DNA of 64,000 nucleotides from Moringa oleifera (Eukaryota > Streptophyta > Magnoliopsida > Brassicales > Moringaceae), in the NCBI GenBank assembly GCA_021397835.1, contig JAJFZO010000049.1, forward strand, positions 5,027,001-5,091,000, given 5' to 3'. The notes below the pieces were generated by a model, which ran no database searches, was not told where the DNA came from, and saw only the letters and a program-made list of their open reading frames with translations. The position numbers and the translations under genes are program-made. This document shows, one piece after another, positions 12,500 through 24,711 of this stretch. How positions within the stretch are numbered: position 1 is the stretch's first letter; the number at the start of each line of letters is the position of its first letter.

Positions 12500-15400
12500 A
12501 GCTCCACCAATATTACTTACTAACCAGTTACAAATAATCAGGCCATCAAAAATTTATTTTCATTCTTTACCCCAATGAGTTTTTCAATTCAATCTCAAGC
12601 TTGATAGAGAAAACTACATCATTTAGAATAACCAAGTGGTAACCCTTATTAGAGTCATGAAATGGAAAGATTTTTTATGAGAACAAATATTTTCCACCAG
12701 CAAGCATTCTTATAATAGATACAGAAAGAAAAACCAAGGAAAAAAGCAATCTAACCTACCTTCACTAGGTCTAATAAGATCAATTTCTTGCAAGTTAGCT
12801 AATATCCATCATCTCAATGGATATCTACAATCAAATCAAGACAATTACCATTGCATTTGGCATTTAGTCAAGCGTTGAAAGATTTTTTGAAACCTAAATA
12901 AGGTCCAAGTATATACAACTTAAATCAACTCTTTACTTTACAAAGAAAGGTTCATCCTCAATCTTAGCTTACTATAACCAACTCAAAGGCATAGTAGATG
13001 GCTTAGCCATGATAGGTAATTCTATATTGAATCTAAAATTTATTACCACACTTCTTACTGAAATTGGCAAAGACTATGATGCTATCTTAATAAAAGGACA
13101 AATGAATTGTCCTTACAAGAAATTCTAACTTTATTGATTAAGTCATGAACAAAGATTAGAGTAGTATAATTAAGAGACATAGAACAACATTCATCCAATG
13201 GCAAACAAAACAGTCAACAAAAATAAAAAAAAATGATAATGCATGCAGAAATAATACCAATAACAATGGTTGCAACAAAGGAAGAGTCATTGGCCACAGA
13301 AGAGAGAGAAACAATGGAAGATCTACCTTTCAAATTTATACCAAACATGGTCACACTACATATGATTACTAGTACAGATTCAAGAAGTCATTTTAAGCAC
13401 CAAATAGAAACAATAACATAAACCAGAATGCATATGTGGCATCTTCAAACTCTATAGTTGATCCCAAATAATTGTCCCACCAAGCACGTTACTGTTGACG
13501 TGTAGACCTGGATGACCTATCTTTGAAGTTAGACTATACTAGTAATAAACCAAATGATGATTAAAAATGGTAAAGCTCTTCATACCACTCATACTAGATA
13601 TAGCACTTTACTTACTTACCAAGTGTTGAGTTACACTTTAAAAATTTTTTATGTGTTCCTGCAATTTTAAAAAATCTCAATCAGTATTTTCAAGCTCATT
13701 TTTGATAATAACGTGTTTATTATTTTTAATAATGGCTATTATTTTGAGAATGATTAGGTCACCAAAAAAATATTGCTGGGAAGGCAAGCTAAAGATGACT
13801 TATACGTACTGCACCCATACACTGCCACTGCTACTACCACCATCAATAACTCTTTTAAAGATAATCCAAAAATTAAGAAAATAGCTACCATTTCTATCAA
13901 GTCTAGGTTATGTCGAGGTAGTCCACTCTTTGCTTTTTTGATTTCATGATAGTAGATATTAACCTATGGGGTAGAAGCCTAGGTCACCTTTCAGATATAG
14001 CCATTAAGGCCCTTAAAAAGTTTTGTAGTATCTTTTTAAAGTTAAAGTAAACTCATCTTTTTGCTTAGCATGTGATATTGGCAAAAGCCATAATTTACTA
14101 TCTAGTTTGTCTCAAATTAATACTATCTCACCATTAGAATTAATTCACATTTTACTTTGAGAAGACTATAGATATTACATTCGTTTTATTGATGATTATA
14201 CTAGATATACTTGGATATACGCTCTCAAACATAAATTATAAACACTCAAAGTATTTACCCAATTTAAGAAACAAATTGAAAAACCTTTTAACCATAAATT
14301 TTTTTTTAAAAAAAGTCAAAGTAATTAGAGGGTGAGTATAGATCATTCGTATGCTTCTTATATCAATAAGGTATAGTTATTAGACATCCATGTCCTTACA
14401 TTCACCAACAAAATAAAAAAGTTAAGAGAAAACATAAACATATTATAGAATTAGGGTTCACATACTTAGCTAAGCTTCATTATCTTTACATTTTTGGTGG
14501 AAGACTACCTATACCTATTCTCTCCAATAAATCACCCTTAGAGATACTTTTTTTTCATTAAAAATCTAAGTACGCATTTCTCAAGACCTTTGGTTATACC
14601 TGCTACCCTCACCTAAGACCTTACAACAAACACAAAATAGAATTCAAATCCTCTGTTTGTCTCTTCCTAAGTTGTAGTCCCCTTCACAAGGGTATAAATG
14701 TTTAAACTCCTCTAGGTGTCTATACATCACTAACTATGTCATTGTTAATAAAACTAAATTTCCCTTCTCTTCTTTTTTTTTTTTTTCCAACATAGTTACC
14801 AACTCTTCCTTTACTCAAACTCTACCCGCTACCTTCAAATTTCTTCATGAAAATCTTACATGTGATACTGGTGATAACAATTGTAATCAATAAATATTTT
14901 TTCGCTTTAATACTTCCTAATCAATAACCACACCTTTCCCCACATGTGTAGCTTCACCTACTACCTCACTCTTTTTTCACTCTTCTAGATCATCTTCTTC
15001 GTCATCTAATTTACTTTCCACCTCATTTGCTCTATTTTTATCCCACTCACATCTCAGCTCACCCTCTTCCTCTCATATTCCTCCATTACTTACCCATTTA
15101 ACCAAGCCACTCAAATAGTCTTGTTATCTTATGATCATTCATGCAAAATGTGGTATATTCAAGCTAAAAACATTTCTTACCTCTACAAAAATTTCTTAAC
15201 CTATTTTAGCATCCATCACTGTAACTCTTGCAAATTTAATTTAGAAGGTAATCATGCAAGAAGAATTTTTAGCACCTATTGTAAAGCAATACTTAGGAGT
15301 TAATGCCTCCATCTGTATTAGGCTGATGGAACTCTAAAAAGACATTAAGCTAGATTGGTTATAAGGGCTTCAAATAAACACTAGGTATTGATTTCTTTTA

Positions 15401-16660
15401 GACTTTCAGCCTTGTAATTAAGCCCTTCATTATTAAAATCTTACTCTCTATTGCTATCTCCAAAAGCTGGGATATCTAGCAACTTGACATCTACAATGTT
15501 TTTCTCAATGGATCATTTCAGGAGATTATATACATGCATTAACTAACAAGCTTTGTTGACCTTTTAAGGCCTAAACACATTTGTCATCTCCACAAGGCAG
15601 GCTCATCGTGCCTAGTTTTAAAGTCTAAAAAGCAATTTTCTCAGTTGGGGCTTCAAGAACACCAAATCTAATCACTCACTGTTCCACTTTCTCTCAAGCA
15701 ATATAATGTATACATCCTCATCTATGTTTACAACATCCTTGTCATAGGTAACAACTCCCCTAATTTAATCTTTCATTTCCAAACTCGATCACAAAATTTA
15801 CCCTAAAAAACTTAGGATCCTTCATTATTTTTTAGGAATTGAAGCTCAAAGATCCTCTCATGGTTTGTTCCTCACTCAGACCAAATACATCTATGATACT
15901 CTTAAATTCACTCAATTTTATTCCTTTAAACATGCCCTATTCCCTTCTCTACCCGTACATCCTTTTTATCTCTTTAGGCTCACCTTTATCACACCTAACC
16001 TCTTACGGTTACCTTCTTTGCTCTTCAATATCTCACTATGACTCGCCCTGATATCACATTTATAATAAATAAATTCAGTCAATTTTTTCATTCATTTACC
16101 TCATAACAATGAAGATCATGCAAAAAACTTCTTCATTACCTTTGATAAATTATTAATTATGGCATTCTCTTTCAACCCACTCATAAATTTTAGATTATCG
16201 CATTCTCTAATGTTAACTGGACTTGTTACCTTATTGATCATCGCTCAATAAGTGGTCATTGCATCCATTTGAGAAATAATCTTATATTTAAGAGCTTCAA
16301 GAAGTAATCAGTGGTCATCAAATCTAATACATATTCTAAATATAGAGCCCTTGCTTAAGCCTCTACAGAAATTCTTTAAAATAACTTCTTCCTGAAATAA
16401 ACAAAGCTTTTTTTAGCTCATAGTATTGTGCTAGGTGTGATAATCAAGGCGTTGCTGCTTTCATCCCCAACCCAACGTTTTACTGTCAACCAAACATACT
16501 AAAATTGATCTTTTTTTTTTTGCAAGATTTGATTCACAATAGAGCCCTCAAGGTAAATTACATCCTATCATCAGAGTAGATTGCAAACATCCTTGTCAAA
16601 CCTTTGTCAAAATTATCCTTCCTCTCATTTTAGGCACAAACTCCATGTCAAACTCATTTT
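12500..16660 (+). pseudogene. Decayed copia gag-pol
   Basis: Conceptual reading in several frames shows typical copia pieces separated by many stops and frameshifts. A gag-like start (LDRENYIIWNNQV, near 12605) lies leftmost. An integrase-like segment (FIDDYTRYTW) is near 14190, reverse-transcriptase C-terminal residues (FLGIEAQRSSHG) near 15840, and an RNase H entry (MTRPDITFIINKFSQF) near 16040. No part can give a working protein. The domain order fits Ty1/copia rather than Ty3/gypsy, because integrase precedes reverse transcriptase. Confidence 0.8.
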
Positions 16661-16677
16661 TTTCATTTAAAGGAGGA

Positions 16678-16990
16678 TGTTAATAGATCAACCCAAGACA
16701 TAAAGGCCTAAACAAATCAAAGCAAACCCAAGTTCAGTAAACCAAGTGAGGCCCATGTTAAGAAACCTAAATCCAATGACTGCAAGCCCAATAACCAAAT
16801 CTATGTTATAATGTAAATAACTTACAAATATACTTTTGATTGTGATCTGTGCATAAATTAAGAAGATGATGTAATCACCAACTTTCATATATAAATACAA
16901 AACATAGGTTTTAGGATCGTTTACTTGAGCAATCATTATTCATATAGAAAACTACGTAGCTTATAGTAAAAGGAAAAATGTCATCTTTCA
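16678..16990 (+). repeat. 3' LTR of the old copia element
   Basis: Begins TGTTAATAGATCAACCC just after a purine tract and ends ATCTTTCA. It is homologous to 12160-12444 along its whole length. Confidence 0.85.
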
Positions 16991-18576
16991 ACTCCTCTTT
17001 AAAGAACCTTTGGTCTTGTCTTCATTCAAGCCACCAAGACACAGCCATTTCCTTTCCCTTCTTCTTACAAACCGTTCTTTGACACAATAAGCTTTTGTAA
17101 AGTTACTACAAGAGAAAAATAATTTACTTGTTCTAGTTTTGTCTATTCTTAAATTATCAACTTCTAAAAACTTATCACATTTTCTTAGATTTTATTTGTT
17201 CTTAAGCGGGCATGATCCCAAAGTCAAAGATTATTTTCTTGTTGATATGTAGGTTCACTGGCTTTGATTGGAACTATAACTGGCTCTTATACATGTTACC
17301 CTTTCATCAATAACTCAATTTCTTCATATGCGCTCAACAATGCTTAGCTTACCGTTCTATGCTTTTGTGCAGCAATAGTTTATGAGGACATCAAGTCCTA
17401 CTCATGTGAAGACGTGCCTATCCTGGTTAATACTTATTGATCGAGTCACATGCAGCTTCTTTGTCATCTAAATCATGAACCATATATATCGTAGCCAGCA
17501 ACTATAAAAGATATGATCCTATATAACTTCCCCTTTCTAAATACATATATATATATATATATCTTAGTTGGATTATGTATTATCGATCTTCTCTATTCTT
17601 TGCTTAATTATCATCTATAATTGTCTACAATCTATGTATGCATATGTATGTGTGTGTGTGTGTGTATATATATTGTATGAACAATTACAAGTGAAATTAT
17701 AATTAGGAGGTGATACAATGGTAGAAACGTAATGGCAGCAATTAAGATCAACTAGTGAGAAGAAGGAAAATACTCTCTAGAGAGTTGAACTTTGAGACTA
17801 GGAAGCAAAGAGAGAAAAGAAAAAAAAAATTAAAGAGACCATACTTAGGCCTTCCTAATGAAATAAAACTTTGCCATGTATTTACCAACACAGCAATATG
17901 TTTGATCATAAATATATCATCAACAAAATATTCATTCAAATTTATTTTTAGATTAATGCTTTCTTTAGATTAAACTAAACAATACATGTTTCCATTTTTA
18001 AATATGATCGGCATATAAAATTTTAATTCTTTATGTATTTATAAATACAAAAAAATTGTATTTATGAATATATCAAAAATTTTAAAAGAACTTGTAAAAA
18101 TCATTTAAAATGTTAAAATATACTAATTTAAATCAAATTGAACCTTATCAAAAAAATTCAAAAATTAAAAATATTGAAATAGAAGATTTTATACTAAGAA
18201 TTTTGATCCGATATTTTTTTAGCATGTGTAAAAAAAAAAAATCAATCAACTATTACAAAAAAATAGAATTTTTAATTCTAAAAATTAATTTATGAAATTT
18301 TTTTCAAAATTAAAAGATGAACTCGAAATAAAAAATAAATAAAATTTATTTGAATTATTTTGAAGTATTTTAATAACAAAAATATACTTAATTTTTTATA
18401 ATTTAATTTAAACCAAATTAATATATCAATGTTATTTGATTTATTATTTTTTTAAACGTTAAATTTCAATTTAACACCCTATAGTTTAAAAACTTTAAAC
18501 AATCTTTACCTAAGAGCTTATTAAATGTTTCAAATTCATGAAATCCTTTAGGTCACTTTCTATTTGTACTTTTAGG
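16991..18576. other. AT-rich intergenic region
   Basis: No gene recognised. It contains two dinucleotide microsatellites (17543-17562 and 17645-17672). Sequence becomes extremely A+T-rich after 17980. Confidence 0.6.
17543..17672. repeat. Pair of (AT)n and (TG)n microsatellites
   Basis: An AT run occupies about 17543-17562 and a TG run passing into TA occupies about 17645-17672, with roughly 80 bp of ordinary sequence between them. Confidence 0.85.
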
Positions 18577-19345
18577 TTGCATTTGGTATCCAGAATAAAA
18601 TAAAATTATTATAATAGGATAGGATTTGATTAGATTAGTTAGGGATTATATTAAAGTATAATATGTTTTGTGCAACATAACATATGATTAAAATTAATTT
18701 TGATATATTTTAAAATATTTTGATATTAAAAAATAATATATAATCTAATAAGTAGCACAAATTTAAATTGTATAATAATTAATTGATAAATGTAATAATT
18801 TTTAAAATTTTTTAATTTAAAATTCTTCTTAAATTTTTATTTTTTATTACCTTTTATTTAAAAAAATATGATTATAAAATAAATTTTATAAATATGAGTT
18901 ATAATTAAAATTAATTATAAATATTTAATCAATAATATTAATACCTTTAAAATAAATTTGATTAATTTAAAATAATATTTTATTTAAAATAGCTTGAAAA
19001 TTAAAGTAAAGTAACACATTATAATATTTATAACAAGTTTAGATTGTATTACAACTAATTAATTAATATATATAATTTTTATTTTTATTTAATCTTTAAA
19101 AATGTTTATATTAATTTAAAATAAGTTTTTTAAATTTATGATATTAATGATATAAGGTAAATTTTAATTTTATATATTAATTTAAGTTACTATTTTAAGA
19201 GATAAAATTACTCTTTTCAATAGGATAAAATATTCGTTTCCAATGGAATAAAAAAGGCTTGGGATAAGTTTATCCCAATTTCATCCTTACACCAAACATA
19301 AAATGGGGGCAAATATTATCCTATCTCAATTCAATCTCATGCAAC
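18577..19345 (+). repeat. AT-rich interspersed repeat, copy 1
   Basis: A roughly 770-bp unit opening with GTTGCATTTGGTATCCAGAA, followed by repeated GGATTTGATTAG-like motifs. It closes with TATCCCAATTTCATCC, ACACCAAACATAAAATGGGG and CTCATGCAAC. The ends show weak inverted similarity (GTTGCAT; TTTGGTRT). The interior aligns with copy 2 at 19763-20507. It is probably a non-autonomous DNA transposon, with no coding capacity. Confidence 0.5.
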
Positions 19346-19762
19346 AAAACAAGATTTATAAAATAAAATTAATAACATAAAATAAGACCAACGATGTTAT
19401 TTAATCACTAAACTTAGAATTTTTTTTAATTTGAAATTTATTTAGTTCACCCACATACATAAAGGGCGCTTTCTTATGGCTTGCATTTAAACAAGTTAAC
19501 TTATATATGCTAATATTAATTAATTTATATGATAGAACAAGGATAACATAAATAAAAAATTTAATAATTCATTTCTCTAATCGCCGCATCCCCACTTTTT
19601 AAAAATAATTAAGCATAAACTAAGAAAATAATAATCACCTGTCCATTTATGGATGCAGTAGCTAAGTCAAGCATTAGGTCAATTTGAACTTTTTGTATGC
19701 TATGCGTACTTCTTAACTTGGAGATATTAGCTTTCGTGCAGAAAACATAATAATTTAATAAT

Positions 19763-20507
19763 GTTTGGGCCCTCTGATATAAGGGTATAATTAAATTGAA
19801 TTGAATATGATTGAATTAAACAATATTTGATTAGATTGGATCGGATAGAATAGGATATGATAAGATTAGATTGAATTGAATTTGACTGGATTGTACTAAA
19901 TTGAGATTATATTATGTTTGATGTACTAAGATAAGATTAAAATTAAAATTAATTTAGTTTAAAATTCATCAATATTTAAAAAATTAATACAATATAATAT
20001 TTATTACAATTATAGATTATATTATAAATGATTAATAAAAAATAATTATTATTTAATTTTACTATTTTTTAAATAAAAAGCCTACTATAAATATAAAAAA
20101 TAAATGTAAAATAAGTACAAATATTTAATTAATAATGTCAACATCTTTAAAAGGAGTCTATTAATCTTTTTTTTTTCATTTCAAATAGTTTGGTTAGAAT
20201 AAAAACAATACAATGGGAAGCTTATTACAAGTTTGAATTACATTATAATTAATAAAATAATTATTTACTTTATTTATTTTAAATATATTTATATAAATTT
20301 TAAAAAATATTTATTTTATGATATTAAATGATATTTGTCAAACACTAATTTTATCCTACTAAATTAAATAATAACTTTATCCCTCAAATTTATTGGGATA
20401 AAATTATCTTTTTAAAGAAAATATGAGATAAACTGATCCTAATCTTATCAATACATAAACAATGAAATTGGGATAAAAATTATCCAATCTCAATCCCATC
20501 CCACATC
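19763..20507 (+). repeat. AT-rich interspersed repeat, copy 2
   Basis: A diverged direct copy of 18577-19345. It has the same opening run of GATTGAATTGAAT/GGATAGGATA-like motifs and the same interior order (AATATAATATTTATTACAA, then AATATTTAATTAATAATGTC). The end is the same too: GAAATTGGGATAAAAATTA, then CAATCTCAATCCCATCCC. The family is present twice within 2 kb. Confidence 0.5.
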
Positions 20508-21650
20508 ATTATGCTATTTTAAATTTAGATACAATCACACCACCTATTTTTAAAATTTATATTTATATATTTAAAATAAAATATGATTTAATTTATAATT
20601 TAACAGTAATTTAAAAATTAACCTGTCTTGGTGTTCTTTGTTAGTACCTGATGGGCTTATTGTTAATGCTCAATCCAGACAGGATAATGGGCTGAAAGGA
20701 GAGAAGTTTCCAGGAAATAACACTAGAAAAAAGTATGGTATTGGCAATGGAAAGACAAAAGAGGAAAACAAGCCTAGCAAGGAAATCCCTAATTACCAAA
20801 TTTTGCAATTCAAATGCCAGCCTTTTTTTGCTTTGTAAAAATCCAATTCTTTCCTTTTTCATTCCCATTGCCCACAATGGTTGATTCCAGTCAGACATGG
20901 CAACCAAGCAAACACCCTTCTAGAAAATTCAAAAATAATTTGACTTCTTTTTTTTTTTCAGTTAATGAAAATGACAAATTTCATTCGATTTAAAAAATAT
21001 TAAATAATTTATTTTAAAAAAAAATGGAACAACAAGTAATTCAATGGTACACGCTAAGGTTGTCTAGTGACTAATCTTTGCATGATGTCACTTGCGTTTG
21101 AATTTCATGTTACATTAATTGGCCTATATTTACCAACTTTTTTATTTTTTTAATTTTTTTGAAACATATATATTTTTTTCTCTTTTGGCGCGAAGAAACA
21201 TTACTCGCAAAAACGGTAATAACTTCCTTGCATATGTTTTTTATATTACGGGACATATAACTGTTTTATGTATTCGAGTTTAACTTACATGCTTTTAATA
21301 AACAATAAATGGTTATGTGAAAATAAATTATCAAAGGTTTGAAGTCGGTATTATTTAATTAAATTAATTAATTTTACTAAATTAAAACTTTGTAGCTATA
21401 AATTCTTTGGCGTTAATTAAATTTATGCTTGGATTCAAGTCTCAAAATCTATGAATTTTAATATGAGTTAGGAAAAAAATAATATGATTTGATATAAATT
21501 TTTAAAAAAGGTTTTAATTTAAATATAAGGTTTTTAATTGGAAGGTTAGCTCATGGAGGGAAATATTGAAATAGTGACGATACAAAATGACAATTTTGCC
21601 CATTCGAGGCCCCACTATAACGAGCCCAGCACACCAAGAATAAGCTAATA
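20508..21650. other. Intergenic region and distal promoter of the IDM1-like gene
   Basis: AT-rich with no recognised gene. A segment at about 21045-21110 has a faint tRNA-like look (GTTTGAATTTC, box B-like) but is too weak to call a SINE. An E2F-like box lies at 21183-21194. Confidence 0.45.
21183..21194 (+). promoter_or_regulatory. E2F-like binding site
   Basis: TTTTGGCGCGAA matches the E2F consensus TTTSSCGS and stands out as a GC core in AT-rich DNA. It lies about 990 bp before the coding start of the IDM1-like gene and some 470 bp upstream of its pyrimidine-rich leader. Use in S-phase regulation is inferred. Confidence 0.4.
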
Positions 21651-21829
21651 TAATGCGAAGTCCCCTCCGTACTTTGAAACACTTCATAATCTCTCTCTCT
21701 CTCTCTCGCAAAACCCTGTTTCTGTATTTCTCTCTCAAAACCCTGTCCCTCTTGCTCTCTCTCTTCGAGCCTCAATCTCTTTCCAGAATCCCAATCGACG
21801 TGGCTGTTCCATTGAAGCTTTTGGTGCGG

Positions 21830-22142
21830 ATGCCTCGTACGATTCCGTAGGATCGGAAAATTCCAGTTTTCTCTGCTGCATTGGGAAGGTTTGTTATCGC
21901 GTCCGGTTTTTAAAAGATATACTGGTAAATCTCTCCGTACCAGATTTTTGTTCTTTTTTGTTTTCTTATTTCTTGTTGTGTTTTTCAGGGTTTTGATTAA
22001 TGTCTCTGACGGTTCAGCGTGCGATTTTGTGTGCTGAGCCTGTAATGTAATTATCTGAGTAAAATACATGAACGTTAACGTTATTGACGTGAGTTTCGGC
22101 TTTGTTGGGCTGGGACATTGTCGAACTGAAACCGAGTTTTGA
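21830..22142 (+). promoter_or_regulatory. Three short upstream ORFs in the IDM1-like leader
   Basis: Before the main ATG at 22172, the leader holds ATG frames of 6 codons (21830-21850), 16 codons (22000-22050) and 24 codons (22068-22142), each with its own stop. The last ends only 29 bases before the main start. A possible leader intron (donor near 21889, acceptor TTTTTCAG ending near 21988) would remove none of the three. Such a series commonly lowers translation of the main frame; that effect is inferred. Confidence 0.5.
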
Positions 22143-22171
22143 ATTTAGGGTTTCTGTTGATTCTCTCTGAG

Positions 22172-24668
22172 ATGAAAGAGGGGTTTGGATCTAACGGTGT
22201 ATTGGCAGAACCTGAGAATGATAAGGTCTCGCCAAGTCAAGTACTTTCCAAAACGACAGATGATGAAGTGAGACTAGGGAGTTCTTATTTGAATGGTAAT
22301 AAAAGCCTGCTTTGCAGTTCTGCATTGAATGAAAAGACTGGAATCTCCTCTCTAGGACAAGGAGCTGCTCTTGAGCTTACTGAAGGTTCATTGGATGAAG
22401 AATGTGGCGGGGATGGTAATGTAGATTACCGCGAAGCTGTTGGATTTGTTAATGGGAAGAATAGGAGGGGCATAGATGGAGAAGAGGAGGATGGTATCAG
22501 GCAGAGGAAGGAGAAGGAGAAGGTGACGGATGACAATATGGACAGGAAAGGGCAGGTATTTGCGGGTAAGAATGGCAGTGAGGACAAAGGTGACAGGGAA
22601 GAGAATAAAGGTGTTGTGGTTGGGAAAGGTAATTGTCCGGAGTACAAAATGGTTGACTCTGAGCTAGAAGAGAGTGATCAATCATGTGATGAGGTGATGA
22701 AGGAGGTGGAAGACAAGTATGCAATATCCCCCAAGGTGCTTTCCTGTGGTCAATCTGATCATATGAGAAAGAGGCAGTTGAAACTAAAGCGCGGGAGACC
22801 TCCAAAGGTGCAGGTGAACGTTCAGTCAGATAATGAAGGAAGGTATGCATTTAAGAATAAGGGTGGGAGATCTCTGAAGGTGCAGGAAGAAAATCTATCT
22901 GATGCTGAGATCAAGAAGTCAAAATGTAAGCGTGGGCGACCACCGAAGGTGAAGGATGGAGATCAATCTGATGTTGTGATGAGGACACCAAAACGTGATC
23001 GTGGGAGACCCTCAAAGGTGCAGAATGGAGATCAATCTAATGTTGACAGAAGGATGTCGGAACGTAAGCGAGGAAGACCCCCAAAGGCGCAGGATGGGGA
23101 TCACTCCAACGCTGAGATAAGTACATTGAAACGTAAGCGTGGGAGACCCCCCAAAGCGGAGGGGAGCAATAAAGCTTTGCATCAAAAGTTTAATAATTGT
23201 ACAGAGATGTTTGGGTTTAGGAGAAGCAAAAGGAAGATAAAAGTGAGAGATAGTTTAGGGGAAAGGATGCCAAATCATTTGAGATTGTCTGGGAAAGTAT
23301 CAGAGGTAAAGAGGTCTTTACCGGCTAGGAAAGGTAAATGCAGGGATACAGAAACGGAGGTCAATAATGATTCAATCATGCCGGCATCAAACTCCGTAAA
23401 TGCTCTTGAATTCAAGGACGAGAAAGGGAAAGGTGGAAAAACCAGACTGGAAGAAGATGGAGAGCAGACTGTGTCAGAAGCAAAAAAGTTAGTAAGAGAA
23501 CGGATAGTCAAATTGCTTTTAGCTGCAGGCTGGACAGTTGAATATAGGCCCAGAAGAAATAGAGATTACAGTGATGCAGTGTATGTTAATCCTGAGGGGA
23601 AGACTCACTGGTCAGTCACCTTGGCTTACAGAATCTTTAAAGAGCAGTGCAAAGGTCATGCTGATGGTTCAAATGCTGCTAAGGTTGATTCCTCTTTCAT
23701 CCCAATTCAGGAGGAGGAACTCAGCATGCTAAAAAGAGTAAGTCGGAAGGAAAGGAAGGATAAAGGGAAGCCAAAAAGGAAGGGTGGAGATACTGCTGAT
23801 GAATTAACTACGGAAAATGAAAAACTCAAAGAAAAACTGCAAAAACAGAAACTGCAGAAAGAAAAGGTGAGCCAAAAACTAAATCCTGTTACCGGTCCGT
23901 GTGGTAAGGCTAAGTCATTGAAAAGGGGAAGTGCTTCGTTACACAAACAGTGTGGTTCAGATGGTATATCGCTGAATAGAATCTCAACATCAGTCAGGAA
24001 TTGTAAGCAACGAGAGACACAATCTAGAAAGCCTGGTGCTTTATTGGTTCGCAACTCCTTGGAGGCCGTAGAATCTGACAGTGATGGCTATCCAATGTAT
24101 GAAGGGAAGCGAACTGTGCTTACCTGGATGATTGATTTGGCCACTGTGCCACTTAATGGGAAGGTCAAGTACTACAATGGCAGAAAGACACAAGTACTTC
24201 TTGAAGGTAGGATTACGAAAGAGGGCATTCAATGTGACTGCTGCAGTAAAGTTTTTACAATTTCAGGTGTCGAGAATCATGTGGGAGGCAACGCTAATCA
24301 ACCTTTACAGCATATATATCTGGAGAATGGAAATTCTCTCTTGCAATGCCTGTTAGGTACATGGAATAAACAAGATGAGTCAAAAAATAAAGGGTTCCAT
24401 TTTGTTGATTTTGGCAACGGGGACCCAAATGATGATACATGTGGTATTTGTGGGGACGGAGGAGATCTCATCTGTTGTGATGGTTGCCCATCGACATTCC
24501 ATCAGAGCTGCTTAGACATAAAAGTATGTATCTGTTACTTAGATTTTATTACATAATTGCTGGAAGTCGTTTCATGTGCCTTACTCTTTTTCCCTCTCTA
24601 ATATTAAATCTTACTTTTTTCTTCCCTGCCCCTCATTTTTATTTTGATGCTTTTGAATATGATATATG

Positions 24669-24711
<43 letters not shown>

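Larger units (their letters stand above)
12160..16990 (+). mobile_element. Old, degenerate Ty1/copia LTR retrotransposon
   Basis: Related direct repeats bound the element (12160-12444 and 16678-16990), both starting TGTTAAT and ending ATCTTTCA, so each has TG...CA ends. A decayed primer-binding region follows the left LTR (12445-12460; compare the TGGTATCAGAG expected for initiator tRNA-Met). A purine tract AAAGGAGGA precedes the right LTR. The interior carries gag, integrase, reverse transcriptase and RNase H remnants in the order of copia elements. The LTRs differ at roughly one site in five by eye, so this is an ancient insertion. I could not identify a target-site duplication. Confidence 0.85.

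Noticed and set aside
21045..21110. tRNA-like SINE head (box A/box B resemblance)
   Set aside because: Only a loose box B match and no tail or target duplication; not enough to call a SINE or tRNA.
22497..22850. Antisense frames opposite IDM1-like exon 1
   Set aside because: Mirror images of the purine-rich coding sequence, with no independent signals.
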